DNA of 64,000 bases from assembly GCA_963800285.1 (NCBI GenBank), contig CAWDAL010000013.1, positions 248,001 through 312,000 of the forward strand, given 5' to 3'. A program made the position numbers and the translations under genes. Below, piece by piece: positions 17,520 through 27,400 of this stretch (within the stretch, counting starts at the first letter, position 1; every line of letters begins with the position of its first letter). Below the pieces are notes generated by a model, which did not search any database, was not told the DNA's origin, and saw only the letters and a program-made list of their open reading frames with translations. Source of the DNA: DASUPK01 sp963800285. Lineage in GTDB: Bacteria; Actinomycetota; Thermoleophilia; Solirubrobacterales; 70-9.

Positions 17520-18923
17520 ATGCATGACTGCGACGTCGTAGTTGTCGGAGCGGGACTCGCCGGGCTGACGGCGGCGCGCGAGATCGCCGGAGCCGGGATG
17601 GACGTTCAGGTCCTCGAGGCCCGCGACCGCGTGGGCGGCCGCAACCTGAGCCAATCGGTCGGGGATCACCCGGAGGACGTCGTCGAGCTCGGCGGCCAGT
17701 GGGTGGGGCCGACGCAGCACGAGGTGATGGCACTGGCGGAGGAGCTCGGCATCGGCATCTATCCGACCCACGTCGAGGGAAAGAACCTCTTCGAGACCGA
17801 TCGGGGCAAGCTGAAGCGCTACCGCGGCACGATCCCGATGCTCGGCCCGCTGGTGATGGTCGACTACGGCCGCGCCGACCTGAAGCTGAAGCGGCTGATC
17901 AAGCGGGTCTCGGCCGAGACGCCCTGGGAAGCCGAGGACGCGGAGCGGCTGGACGAGCAGAGCTTCGCGACCTGGATCCGCCGCGCGGCTCGGACCAACA
18001 CGGCGCGCGAGGCGCTCGCCACCGCCTGCCGGGCCGTCTTCTCGGTGGAGCCGGCCGACGTCTCCCTGCTGCATGTCCTCTTCTATGCCGCCGCCGCGGG
18101 TGGCTGGGACGACCTCCTCGACACGGAGGGCGGCGCCCAGCAGGACCGGCTCGCGGGCGGTACCCAGCAGCTCTCGATCCGGATGGCCGAGGAGCTCGGC
18201 GACAGGGTGTCGCTCTCGGCACCGGTCATGACGATCCGGACCGAGGCTGACGGAGTGGTGGCGGGCGAGGTGAGAGCCCGCCGGGCGATCGTGGCCGTGC
18301 CGCCCGCCCTGGCGGGGCGGATCGAGTACGACCCACCGCTGCCCGCTCTGCGCGACCAGCTCACCCAGCGGATGCCGATGGGCTCGGTGATCAAGTGCAT
18401 GGCCGTCTATGAGGAGCCCTTCTGGCGCGACGACGGCCTCAGCGGGCAGGCGGTCAGCCTGCCCGGCCCGGCCCAGGTCGTGTTCGACAACACGCCGCCG
18501 AACGGCAGCCCCGGGCTGATCGGTTTTCTCGAGGGCCGCGAGGCGCGTGAGCTCGGAGCCGTATCGGTGGCCGAGCGCCGCGACGCCGTGCTCAAGGGCT
18601 TCCAGCGGCTCTTCGGCCGCCGTGCCGGTCACCCGACCCTTTATGTGGAGAAGGACTGGAGCACCGAGCCCTACTCCCGCGGTTGCTACGCGGGCGTGCT
18701 CGGTCCCGGCGCCTGGACCGCCTACGGGCGCGCCCTGCGCGAGCCCGTCGACCGCATCCACTGGGCCGGCACCGAGACGGCGACCCGCTGGATGGGATAC
18801 ATGGACGGCGCGATCCAGTCGGGCAAGCGCGCGGCCGCGGAGGTCATGCGCACGGAGGGATCGGCCCTGGCCGCGTCCGCCGGGGCTCGCGCCGCGCAGG
18901 CCTCGCGCGTCGTCCCCGGATGA
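17520..18923 (+). CDS. FAD-dependent amine oxidase (monoamine/putrescine oxidase-like)
   Basis: 467 residues. FAD-binding dinucleotide motif CDVVVVGAGLAGLTAAREIAG at the start, then LEARDRVGGRNLS, ELGGQWVGPTQHEVM (the flavin monoamine oxidase signature), and the C-terminal FAD motif IHWAGTETATRWMGYMDGAI with the aromatic residues of the amine cage nearby (DWSTEPYSRGCYAG). It should oxidise a primary amine to aldehyde, releasing ammonia and H2O2. The SRGCY segment lies where MAO enzymes carry the covalent FAD cysteine, but covalent linkage is not certain. It follows the aminotransferase by 18 bases and overlaps the MBL gene. Confidence 0.88.
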   Translation: MHDCDVVVVGAGLAGLTAAREIAGAGMDVQVLEARDRVGGRNLSQSVGDHPEDVVELGGQWVGPTQHEVMALAEELGIGIYPTHVEGKNLFETDRGKLKRYRGTIPMLGPLVMVDYGRADLKLKRLIKRVSAETPWEAEDAERLDEQSFATWIRRAARTNTAREALATACRAVFSVEPADVSLLHVLFYAAAAGGWDDLLDTEGGAQQDRLAGGTQQLSIRMAEELGDRVSLSAPVMTIRTEADGVVAGEVRARRAIVAVPPALAGRIEYDPPLPALRDQLTQRMPMGSVIKCMAVYEEPFWRDDGLSGQAVSLPGPAQVVFDNTPPNGSPGLIGFLEGREARELGAVSVAERRDAVLKGFQRLFGRRAGHPTLYVEKDWSTEPYSRGCYAGVLGPGAWTAYGRALREPVDRIHWAGTETATRWMGYMDGAIQSGKRAAAEVMRTEGSALAASAGARAAQASRVVPG

Positions 18924-19753
18924 ACCTGATCGACGTCCGCCACCTCGGCCGTGAGCGGGTGATCGGCTGCTGGGAGCTCGAGGGCGTGCTGATCGATCCC
19001 GGGCCGACCAGCTCGATGGACACCCTGATCGAGGCGCTCGGTGGCGAGCAGCCGCGGGCGCTCCTGCTCACCCACATCCACCTCGACCACGCCGGGGCCA
19101 CGGGCAACCTGGTGCGGCGCTGGCCCGAGCTCCCCGTCTACGTGCACGAGCGCGGCGCTCGGCACCTGGCCGACCCGGCGAAGCTGCTGACGAGCGCCGA
19201 GCGGCTCTACGGCGATCGGATGGATCGGCTCTGGGGCGAGGTCGCGCCGGTGCCCGAGCCGAACCTTCATCCGCTCAGCGGCGGGGAGGAGGTGCTCGGC
19301 TTCAAGGTCGCCTACACGCCCGGCCACGCCTCCCATCACGTCAGCTACTTCCATCCGCCGAGCGGCCGCGCCTTCGTCGGCGACGTTGCGGCGGTGCGCA
19401 TCCCGCCCAGCGACTTCGTCATGCCGCCGACGCCCCCGCCCGACATCGACCTCGAGGTCTGGGAGGACTCGATCGACCGGATCCTCGACTGGGAGCCGGC
19501 CAGCCTGGGCCTGACCCACTTCGGGGCGATCGATGAGCCGGAGGCTCACCTCGACCTCGTCCGCGAGCGGCTGCGCGAGCAGGGCCGCCTGGCCCGCGAG
19601 CTCCCGGCCGAGGAGTTCGAGGAGCGGATCCGCCAGCAGGTCGCGGGCCGCACCGATGAGGAGACGGCCGAGGCCCTGCTTCAGGCCGTGCCGCCGGAGC
19701 AGCAGTGGTGGGGCCTCGATCGCTACTGGGGCAAGCGGGGCGCACGCACGTAG
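18920..19753 (+). CDS. MBL-fold metallo-hydrolase
   Basis: 277 residues. The zinc motif T-H-I-H-L-D-H-A-G is complete, with further ligands in YTPGHASHHVSYF and FVGDVAAVRI and a final His in LGLTHFGAI. This set fits glyoxalase II-like or lactonase/esterase members of the metallo-beta-lactamase fold. The C-terminal third is a Glu/Arg-rich helical addition. ATG at 18920 overlaps the oxidase stop (ATGA), so it is translationally coupled and probably acts on a product of the amine pathway, for example a thioester or lactone; that is inference. Confidence 0.82.
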   Translation: MNLIDVRHLGRERVIGCWELEGVLIDPGPTSSMDTLIEALGGEQPRALLLTHIHLDHAGATGNLVRRWPELPVYVHERGARHLADPAKLLTSAERLYGDRMDRLWGEVAPVPEPNLHPLSGGEEVLGFKVAYTPGHASHHVSYFHPPSGRAFVGDVAAVRIPPSDFVMPPTPPPDIDLEVWEDSIDRILDWEPASLGLTHFGAIDEPEAHLDLVRERLREQGRLARELPAEEFEERIRQQVAGRTDEETAEALLQAVPPEQQWWGLDRYWGKRGART

Positions 19754-19787
19754 CTCGGGTCGGCACCACCTTTGCGGAAAAGTGCGG

Positions 19788-20872
19788 ATGCGCACTCGCG
19801 GGGGGTGGACGATTGTGAATCTCGTGTCCGCGTTGCGCTCGTACTTCGCTCGCACGCCCGATCCCTACGCGGGCGGCGATCTCGACAACGCCCAGCGAAT
19901 CGGGTCGGTCCTCTTCGGCCTGCAGGTACTGCTGGCTCTCGTGCTGCTCCCGCTCAGCCCGCCGACACACGCCGTCGGCAACCTCGGCTGGGTGGTGGCC
20001 GCCGTGGTCGTCGGCGCGGGTGTCGTCGTCACCTACGGAATGCACCGGCGTCGCTTGGCCAACTGGACGGTGCTGCTGCTCGCCTCCTACGGGGCAGTTG
20101 CCGCCCTGGAGGTCATGCAGTGGCTCGGCGGGGGCATCGATGCTCCCTACGAGCGAGCGATCCTGCTGCCGGTGTTCTTCGTCGCCGCGATCCAGCCCCC
20201 GCGCCGCATCGCCGGCCTTCTCGCTTCGTCGGTCTCGCCCTGATCGTCCCCTTCACCTACGGCGGCTGGGACGCGCAGGCGGCCGGCGCCTCACTGGTCA
20301 GCCTGATCATCTACGCCGGGCTGTCGCTCGGCGTGAACGTCCCGATGAGCGCGATCCGCGCCCAGCGCCTGGCCCACGCCCGCGAGGAGGCGCAGGCGCG
20401 GGAGGAGGCCCGGATCGACGACCTCACCGGCCTGCACAATCGCCGCGCCTTCAACGAGGCGCTCGGCGACGAGGTCAAGCTGGCGCGGCGGGTGGGGATC
20501 CCGCTGAGCGTGGCGATGATCGACATCGTCAACTTCAAGGAGATCAACGACCGCTGGAGCCCCGCCGAGGGCGATCGCTGCCTGCGGGCGGTGGCGGAGG
20601 CCCTCTCGGCCTCCCTCCGGGATCCCGATCAGGTCTTTCGCTGGGGCGGGGACGAGTTCGCCCTGATCCTCACCGGCACCGCCGCGAGGGACGCGGGCCG
20701 GCTGCGCGACCGCCTCAGGCTGATCGTCTCATCCGCGTGCGTGCGCCCTGACGAGGAGCCGATCGAGATCCGGTTCGCGGTCGCGGAGGTCAAGGACGGC
20801 GAGGCGCCCGAGGACGTGGTCGAGATGGCGGGGCTGGCGATGACCGCCGCCAAGATGGACCGCACCGCCTAG
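19788..20872 (+). pseudogene. Membrane diguanylate cyclase, one-base frameshift
   Basis: ATG at 19788 (MRTRGGWTIVNLVSALRSYF) opens a frame with several hydrophobic segments that stops at ~20243. The sensible continuation from ~20225 is in another frame (FVGLALIVPFTYGGWDAQA) and runs to 20872. One restored base near 20225-20235 joins them. The C-terminal half is an intact GGDEF domain: RIDDLTGLHNRRAFNEAL, D-I-V-N-F-K-E-I-N-D, and the signature WGGDEF. The RxxD inhibitory site is not obvious. As written, only a fragment would be made. Its 3' end faces a second GGDEF gene 21 bases away. Confidence 0.78.
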
Positions 20873-20893
20873 CCGGCGACGGACGGACCTCCT

Positions 20894-21979
<1,086 letters not shown>

Positions 21980-22067
21980 TGCCGCGAACGTACCCCGGTA
22001 TTGGGGGGCGGAACAAGCCCCTTTGTTGGTAATCGGACCAAATCGCGCGCCAGTAGCCTCGCGGGTG

Positions 22068-22613
22068 ATGCCCCGGACGCTCCTGATCATCGACATCCAG
22101 CGCGACTACTTTCCCGGCGGCGCCTATCCGCTGGTCGAGCCTGAGGCCGCCGCCGAGTCCGCGCGCAGGGTGCTGGAGCGGTTCCGCGAGGCCGGGGATC
22201 CGGTCGTTCACATGAGGCACGTCTGGGACGCGCCGGACGCCGAGTTCATGCGCCCCGGGACCGAGGGGATCGAGATCCATCCGGCGGTGGCGCCGGCCGA
22301 GGGCGAGCTCGTGCTCGAGAAGGAGAATCCGAACTCCTTCCTCGAGACGCCGCTGGAGGAGGAGCTGCGCCGTCGCGGCGGGGATGACCTCGTCGTCGCC
22401 GGGATGATGAGCTCGATGTGCGTCGACGCGACCGTGCGGGCCGCCGCCGACCTGGGGTTCTCACCGACCGTCGTTCACGACGCGTGCGCGGCCCCCGACC
22501 TGGAGTTCGGCGGGGTCCAGGTCCCGGGGGCCGCGGTGCACGCGGCGTTCATGGCCGCGCTCGCCGACGGGTATGCCGAGCTGACGAGCGCAGCCGACCT
22601 GCTCGACGCCTAG
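22068..22613 (+). CDS. Cysteine hydrolase (isochorismatase-like family)
   Basis: 181 residues, ATG at 22068. The catalytic triad of the isochorismatase-like family is visible: Asp in LLIIDIQRDYFPGG, Lys in LVLEKENPNSFLET, and Cys in VVAGMMSSMCVDATVRAA, preceded by the usual non-prolyl cis-peptide region. Such enzymes hydrolyse amides (nicotinamide, N-carbamoyl compounds) or isochorismate; the substrate is not clear from the sequence. The stop shares CTAG (22610-22613) with the stop of the convergent lipoprotein gene. Confidence 0.85.
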   Translation: MPRTLLIIDIQRDYFPGGAYPLVEPEAAAESARRVLERFREAGDPVVHMRHVWDAPDAEFMRPGTEGIEIHPAVAPAEGELVLEKENPNSFLETPLEEELRRRGGDDLVVAGMMSSMCVDATVRAAADLGFSPTVVHDACAAPDLEFGGVQVPGAAVHAAFMAALADGYAELTSAADLLDA

Positions 22614-23197
22614 TAGCCGTACCCGCCGGACGATCCACCCGATGAGCTCGAGCTGTTGCTCGTCGTGGCGGTGCCGGACGGAGCCGCGCCGGTCGAGCCG
22701 GAGCTCGCCGCCGTGTCGGCCATCGCCGCGCTCCAGGTGAACGATGTTCCACCGAAGCTGTCGGTGACTCCGTTCCCAGTCGCCTGACCGGGGCTGTCCT
22801 GAACGAACGTGTACAGGGGCTTGCCGTCGAAGGTGACCTGCCCGTTCGCGACGGCGAGCTTCGCCTGTACCGACGAGTCCGACGAGGTCGGCTGTCCGCC
22901 TGAGGCCGTCAGTGGCGGCCAGATGGCCTGGCACGAAGCCGTGCACGCCATCTTCGAGCTGGTGTCCTGATTGTTGGTGTAGAGCACGTTGCCCTTCGAG
23001 TCGACGAGCACGGTCCCGACGCCGCTGACCGACATCGTCGAGACGGTGTCGGATCCGGAGCTGGTCAGCGCCGGCGTTGAGCTGGCTGCGTTCGAGGAGC
23101 CGTTGTCGGAGTTGCTGCTCCCGCCGCACGCCGCGAGCCCGACTGCGAGCACCGGCACGGCGATCAGCGCGAGATATCCACGTTTGAATTTCATCAC
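22610..23197 (-). CDS. Lipoprotein with COG4315-type repeats
   Basis: 195 residues. The signal peptide ends in a lipobox (VPVLAVGLAACGGSS), so the mature protein should be lipid-anchored. The middle holds the secreted repeat type found in COG4315 proteins: GTVLVDSKGNVLYTNNQDTSSKMACTASCQ-type segments (cut here) with the pair of cysteines, then IWPPL and DGKPLYTFVQDSPG. The C-terminus is a Ser/Gly/Thr-rich linker. These proteins are common in actinobacteria; the function is unknown, possibly redox-related given the conserved cysteines. An ATG one codon downstream is an equal start candidate. Confidence 0.8.
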   Translation of the reverse strand: MMKFKRGYLALIAVPVLAVGLAACGGSSNSDNGSSNAASSTPALTSSGSDTVSTMSVSGVGTVLVDSKGNVLYTNNQDTSSKMACTASCQAIWPPLTASGGQPTSSDSSVQAKLAVANGQVTFDGKPLYTFVQDSPGQATGNGVTDSFGGTSFTWSAAMADTAASSGSTGAAPSGTATTSNSSSSSGGSSGGYGY

Positions 23198-23297
23198 TTG
23201 CCCTTCTTTGCGCGTAACCCCATCTGTTCCCAGCGGGTACTACGCCGGTGCCCTCCCGCGGGATTGGCCGGAACATCGCCGGTAGGCTCGCTGGCGG

Positions 23298-23759
23298 ATG
23301 CCCTCGCTGACCGACTTCGCGAGTAAGCGTGGCTGGTACCTGGGGAAGCGGTCGACGCCGGCGCACGTCTGGCTCTACCGGCGCAGCGGCGGACGTCTCG
23401 GGGGGCGTTACCCAGGCAGGAAGGACTGCCGAATCGCGCTCGTCGATCACAAGGGGGCCAAGAGCGGCGTGGTGCGAACCTCGCCGATCATTTACCTCGC
23501 CGACGGCCCCAACATCGTCGTCGTGGCGTCCAAGGCCGGTCAGCCGACCAACCCGTCGTGGTTCCACAACCTGGTGGCGAACCCCGAGACGACCGTTCAG
23601 GTGGGGCGCGAGGTGCGCGAGGTGCGGGCGCGTGTCGCAGACGACGCCGAGCGCGAACGGCTATGGCCCCGACTCACCGCGATGTTCCCGGCCTACGAGA
23701 TCTACGAGCGCAACGCGAGGCCGCGCCGGCTGCCGATCGTGATCCTGGAGCCCCGCTAG
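23298..23759 (+). CDS. Nitroreductase/quinone reductase-type deazaflavin oxidoreductase
   Basis: 153 residues of the split beta-barrel DDN family, many of which use cofactor F420. Visible family features: the N-terminal aromatic/basic helix, the core VDHKGAKSGVVRTSPIIYLADG, and VVVASKAGQPTNPSWFHNLVANPETTVQVG, where the P-x-W-x-x-N-L-x-A-N-P motif is diagnostic. Such proteins reduce quinones or nitro compounds. Whether F420 or FMN is used here cannot be told from sequence alone. The stop shares CTAG (23756-23759) with the nrdJ stop on the other strand. Confidence 0.85.
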   Translation: MPSLTDFASKRGWYLGKRSTPAHVWLYRRSGGRLGGRYPGRKDCRIALVDHKGAKSGVVRTSPIIYLADGPNIVVVASKAGQPTNPSWFHNLVANPETTVQVGREVREVRARVADDAERERLWPRLTAMFPAYEIYERNARPRRLPIVILEPR

Positions 23760-26599
23760 CCGCAGCCGGTGTTGTTGCCGCAGCTCGGGCACGTGTAGCA
23801 GGAGCCCGTGCGCTGCATCATGCCTCCGCACTGGTCGCAGGCCGGGCCGAGCTCGAGGTCGGCTCCGATCCTCGCCGGGACGACCGGCGGGGTATCGGTC
23901 AGAGCCGCCGTCGCCGGCTTCGGCTCCGACTTCGGCTCCGCGGAGCCGTTCGCAGCCTTCGCCTCGCCGTTCGAGGACCCGTTGCCGTTCCCGCCGTTGG
24001 ACGGCGCGGCGGTGTCCTCGATCGGGAAGGCCTGCTGGGCCTCCTTCTTGGCGCGGACGTCGTCGGTGAGGATGCCGAGCTGCTCGAGGTAGCCGGTGTC
24101 CTCGACGAAGCGGCTGGCGAGCCAGCGCATGATGTAGTCGGGCATCGACTTGGCGAACGGGATCTCCGGGTTGGTCGTGATCCCCTCCGGCTCGAAGCGG
24201 ACGTAGCTGAACTTGTTGACGAACACCTCGAGCGGCACGCCGTACTGCAGGCCGATCGAGATCGCGGTCGCGAACGCGTTCATCAGGCCCTTGATCGTCG
24301 AGCCCTCCTTGCCGATGTCGGTGAGGAAGATCTCGCCGACCGACCCGTCCGGGTACTTGCCGGCGGTGATGTAGCCCTCCTGCATCCCGATCCGGAACTT
24401 GTGGGTGATCGACTCGCGCTCCTGCGGCATGCGGGTGCGCTGCGGCTCCGGCGGGGCGCCCTCGAGGTTGGTGGCCTCGGCGGGCTCCGACTTCTTCTCG
24501 CCGGCGTCGGTCTTCAGCGCCTGCGCGGTCTTGGACCCGTCGCGATAGATCGCCAGGGCCTTGAGGCCCTTCCTCCAGCCGTCCGAGTAGGCGTCGGCGA
24601 TGTCGGAGATCGTCGCCGACTCCGGCAGGTTGACCGTCTTCGAGATCGCGCCCGAGAGGAACGGCTGAGCCGCCGCCATCATGTCGATGTGGCCGGTGTG
24701 CGAGATCGAGCGCTCGCCGACCGCCACGTCGAAGACCTCGAGGTGCTCGTCCTTGAAGCCGGGCGCCCCGATGATCGTGTTGTGCTCGCTGATGTAGGCG
24801 TCGATCTGCTCGATCTCGGAGGGCGAGTAGCCGAGCGTCTTCAGCGCCAGGTTGACGCAGCCGTTGACGATCTTCATCTGCCCGCCGCCGACCAGCTCCT
24901 TGAACTTGACCAGCGAGAAGTCCGGCTCGATGCCGGTCGTGTCGCAGTCCATCAGGAAGCTGATCGTCCCCGTCGGTGCGAGGACGGTCGCCTGCGCGTT
25001 GCGGTAGCCGTGCTGCTCGCCCAGCGCCACGGCCTCGTCCCATGACTCGCGGGCGGCGTGGAGCAGAGGCTCCTCGACCAGCTCGTCCTCGATCTCGTAG
25101 GCCGCGGACTGGTGCATCCGCATCACCTGGTTGTGCGGCTCGCGGTTCACCTGGTAGCCGTCGTACGGCCCCATCGTGCCCGCGATCTCGGCGGACATCT
25201 TGTAGCCGCGGCCCGTCATCAGCGCGGTGATCGAGCCGGCGAGGGCGCGGCCCTCGTCCGAGTCGTAGGCGAGGCCGTTGGACATCAGCAGCGCGCCGAG
25301 GTTGGCGTAGCCGAGCCCGAGCTGGCGGAACGCCCTGGCGTTCTGCGTGATCTGCTCGGTCGGGTAGCTGGAGAAGCCGACCAGGATCTCCTGCGCGAGG
25401 AAGACGATGTCCACCGCGTGGGTGAAGTCGTCGACGTCGAAGGTCCCGTCCTCGTTGCGGAACTTCATGAGGTTGAGCGAAGCGAGGTTGCAGGCCGAGT
25501 CGTCGATCGACATGTACTCGGAGCAGGGATTCGACGCGGTGATCGGCCCGGTGTTGGGATCCGTGTGCCACTTGTTGATCGTCGTGTCGTACTGGATGCC
25601 CGGGTCCGCGCACTGCCAGGCGGCGTCCGCGATCTGGTCCATCAGCGCACGCGCCTTGACGGTCTTGACCGGCGTGCCGTCGACGCGGCCGATCAGGTCC
25701 CAGTCCTCGTCGTTCTCGACCGCCCGCATGAACTCGTCGGTGACGCGAACCGAGTTGTTGGCGTTCTGGAACTGGACCGAGGCGAAGGCGTCGGAGTCCA
25801 GCCGCATGTCGAAGTCGGCGGCCTTCAGCGCGGCGGCCTTCTTCTCCTCGTCGGCCTTGCACCAGATGAACTTCTCGATGTCCGGGTGGTCGACGTCGAG
25901 CACGACCATCTTGGCCGCGCGGCGCGTGCCGCCGCCGGACTTGATCGCGCCCGCCCAGGAGTCCGCGCCGCGCATGAAGCTGACCGGGCCGGAGGCGATC
26001 CCGCCCTTCGAGAGGTGCTCCATCGAGCCGCGGATCTTGGAGAGGTTGATGCCGGAGCCGGAGCCGCCCTTGAAGATGATCCCCTCCTTGGTGTTCCAGG
26101 AGAGGATGGAGTCCATGTCGTCCTCGACCGAGAGGATGAAGCAGGCGGAGGCCTGCTCCTGCCCGGGCTCCTTCCAGCCGACGTTGAACCAGACCGGGCT
26201 GTTGAAGGCGGCCTTCTGGTTGACCAGGATTGAGGTGAGCTCGGCGTCGAAGGCGTCGGCGTCCTCGTCGGTCGCGAAGTAGCCCTGCTCGCGCCCGACC
26301 TCGGTGATCCGGTCGGCGACGCGGCTGACCATCTGCTTGACGGAAGTCTCACGCTCGGGGGAGCCGGGCTGGCCGCGGAAGTACTTCTGGGCGACGATGT
26401 TCGTCGCGTTCTGCGACCAGCTGGTCGGGAACTCGACCCGGCGCTGCTCGAAGGCGGGCTTCGCCGGATCGCCGATGATCGCGTCGCGCGTCTCCCACTC
26501 GAGCTCGTCGTAGGGATGCGTCCCGGCGGAGGTGAACCGGCGTTCGATGACGAGGCCCTTCTCGGTCGTGATCGCTGCCTTAGAAGTGGCCCTCGGCAT
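23756..26599 (-). CDS. nrdJ: Vitamin B12-dependent (class II) ribonucleotide reductase
   Basis: 947 residues. Signature parts: the substrate-binding NSPVWFNVG and FKGGSGSGINLSKIRGS, the thiyl-radical active site SNPCSEY with the partner NLASLNL, and APTGTISF later, all typical of coenzyme B12-dependent reductases that make deoxyribonucleotides without oxygen. The C-terminus, after a Gly/Asn/Ala/Lys-rich linker, holds a Cys cluster (CDQCGG ... SCYTCPSCGNNTGCG) that fits the redox/zinc tail of this class. The ATG at 26599 follows GAGGAG at a proper distance. nrdR lies 100 bases upstream on the same strand and is the likely regulator. Confidence 0.95.
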   Translation of the reverse strand: MPRATSKAAITTEKGLVIERRFTSAGTHPYDELEWETRDAIIGDPAKPAFEQRRVEFPTSWSQNATNIVAQKYFRGQPGSPERETSVKQMVSRVADRITEVGREQGYFATDEDADAFDAELTSILVNQKAAFNSPVWFNVGWKEPGQEQASACFILSVEDDMDSILSWNTKEGIIFKGGSGSGINLSKIRGSMEHLSKGGIASGPVSFMRGADSWAGAIKSGGGTRRAAKMVVLDVDHPDIEKFIWCKADEEKKAAALKAADFDMRLDSDAFASVQFQNANNSVRVTDEFMRAVENDEDWDLIGRVDGTPVKTVKARALMDQIADAAWQCADPGIQYDTTINKWHTDPNTGPITASNPCSEYMSIDDSACNLASLNLMKFRNEDGTFDVDDFTHAVDIVFLAQEILVGFSSYPTEQITQNARAFRQLGLGYANLGALLMSNGLAYDSDEGRALAGSITALMTGRGYKMSAEIAGTMGPYDGYQVNREPHNQVMRMHQSAAYEIEDELVEEPLLHAARESWDEAVALGEQHGYRNAQATVLAPTGTISFLMDCDTTGIEPDFSLVKFKELVGGGQMKIVNGCVNLALKTLGYSPSEIEQIDAYISEHNTIIGAPGFKDEHLEVFDVAVGERSISHTGHIDMMAAAQPFLSGAISKTVNLPESATISDIADAYSDGWRKGLKALAIYRDGSKTAQALKTDAGEKKSEPAEATNLEGAPPEPQRTRMPQERESITHKFRIGMQEGYITAGKYPDGSVGEIFLTDIGKEGSTIKGLMNAFATAISIGLQYGVPLEVFVNKFSYVRFEPEGITTNPEIPFAKSMPDYIMRWLASRFVEDTGYLEQLGILTDDVRAKKEAQQAFPIEDTAAPSNGGNGNGSSNGEAKAANGSAEPKSEPKPATAALTDTPPVVPARIGADLELGPACDQCGGMMQRTGSCYTCPSCGNNTGCG

Positions 26600-26699
26600 C
26601 AGTTTTCTCCTCTCGCTCGGCTATTGGGGTGAGCACCGCAGCATCCTCCGCGGTTCGGACGGAACCCAGGGCTCGCTAGTTCGTTATTTGCGGGGATTT

Positions 26700-27113
26700 T
26701 CACGAGGCGCTCCGAGCGGCGTCCGGCAGAGTTCCCGCAAACTGCAGATAGGCGCCGCGGTCGATCTTCTCCAGCCCGTCGAGGCAGAGCTCGCCGATCC
26801 GGGCGGCCTCCAGCTCGCCGCCCGACCGGCGGATCTCTCCTTCAACCCCGTCAACGAGGAGAACCAGCTGCCGCGGATCGAGTGGACGCTTGTGCGCGGC
26901 TCGGTTCAGGCTCGCCAGGAGCTTGTCGCGGTCGAACGGCTGGCGCTTGCCGTTGCGCTTGATCACTTCGAGCACCTCGGGGACCGCCCGCTCGTAGGTC
27001 GTGAAGCGGTGCCCGCAGGACGAGCACTCGCGGCGGCGGCGAAGGGCGGCGCCGCCCTCGGCCTTGCGGGTTTCGAGGATGGAAGTGGGCTGCTCGCAGC
27101 GGGGGCAGTTCAC
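26700..27113 (-). CDS. nrdR: NrdR transcriptional repressor of ribonucleotide reductase genes
   Basis: 137 residues. N-terminal zinc ribbon MNCPRCEQPTSILETRKAEGG ... CSSCGHRFTTYER (quoted in part) with the CxxC...CxxC ligands, then an ATP-cone (VIKRNGKRQPFDRDKLLASL), exactly the NrdR layout, though slightly shorter than the ~150-residue norm. It senses ATP/dATP and represses RNR genes by binding NrdR boxes. A good box lies at 27167-27182, in its own promoter region, and transcription would continue into nrdJ. Confidence 0.95.
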   Translation of the reverse strand: MNCPRCEQPTSILETRKAEGGAALRRRRECSSCGHRFTTYERAVPEVLEVIKRNGKRQPFDRDKLLASLNRAAHKRPLDPRQLVLLVDGVEGEIRRSGGELEAARIGELCLDGLEKIDRGAYLQFAGTLPDAARSAS

Positions 27114-27166
27114 CTCTCAGAGTCTAGCGGGGCCTAGTGTCCGAGCAACACCGGCAAGGAGGCAGC

Positions 27167-27182
27167 GCACTAGATGTAGTGC
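27167..27182. promoter_or_regulatory. NrdR box
   Basis: GCACTAGATGTAGTGC: perfect 6-base arms around GATG, agreeing with the known NrdR box pattern (CAC-W-A-n4-T-W-GTG) at all the strongly conserved positions. It starts 53 bases before the nrdR start. NrdR boxes usually come in pairs about 31 bases apart; I could not find a convincing partner. Confidence 0.8.
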
Positions 27183-27200
27183 AGGGTCCCGGCCCGGATC

Positions 27201-27250
27201 GAGTTTTGGTCAGTTTGCACCGCTATAGCGGTCCGAAGTGACCAAAACTC
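27201..27250. promoter_or_regulatory. 50-base nested dyad, probable operator
   Basis: The arms GAGTTTTGGTCA (27201-27212) and its exact reverse complement (27239-27250) enclose CGCTATAGCG (27221-27230); both share one centre, and 22 of 25 base pairs across the whole 50 bases are symmetrical. It lies between the nrdR box and the MFS gene at 27401. The shape suggests two stacked dimers of a TetR- or MarR-type regulator, or a cruciform. The cognate protein is not adjacent. Confidence 0.6.
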
Positions 27251-27400
27251 CCGCGACGCCTGGCGGCGCTCGGGTCGGCCGCCCTTCATTGCCGGTGTCC
27301 GGCCTGTCGGTCTCGGCCTCGGGGCGGTGGCCGCCACGCAGCGGCGTCGGTGCCGGGCACGGATGTGGATCCGCCCGCTCCGGTCTAAGTTCGGGAACGG

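Noticed and set aside
16068..18761. 897-codon minus-strand open frame
   Set aside because: Exactly antisense to the aminotransferase and amine oxidase genes, which have complete motifs; the product is low-complexity Arg/Gly/Val/Leu.
23661..25862. Long minus-strand frame inside nrdJ, plus a plus-strand frame 23558-25045
   Set aside because: Both overlap nrdJ out of frame; nrdJ has all class II RNR motifs.
26600..26699. Cobalamin riboswitch before nrdJ
   Set aside because: The 100-base gap to nrdR is too short and shows no B12-box-like sequence; the NrdR box explains regulation.
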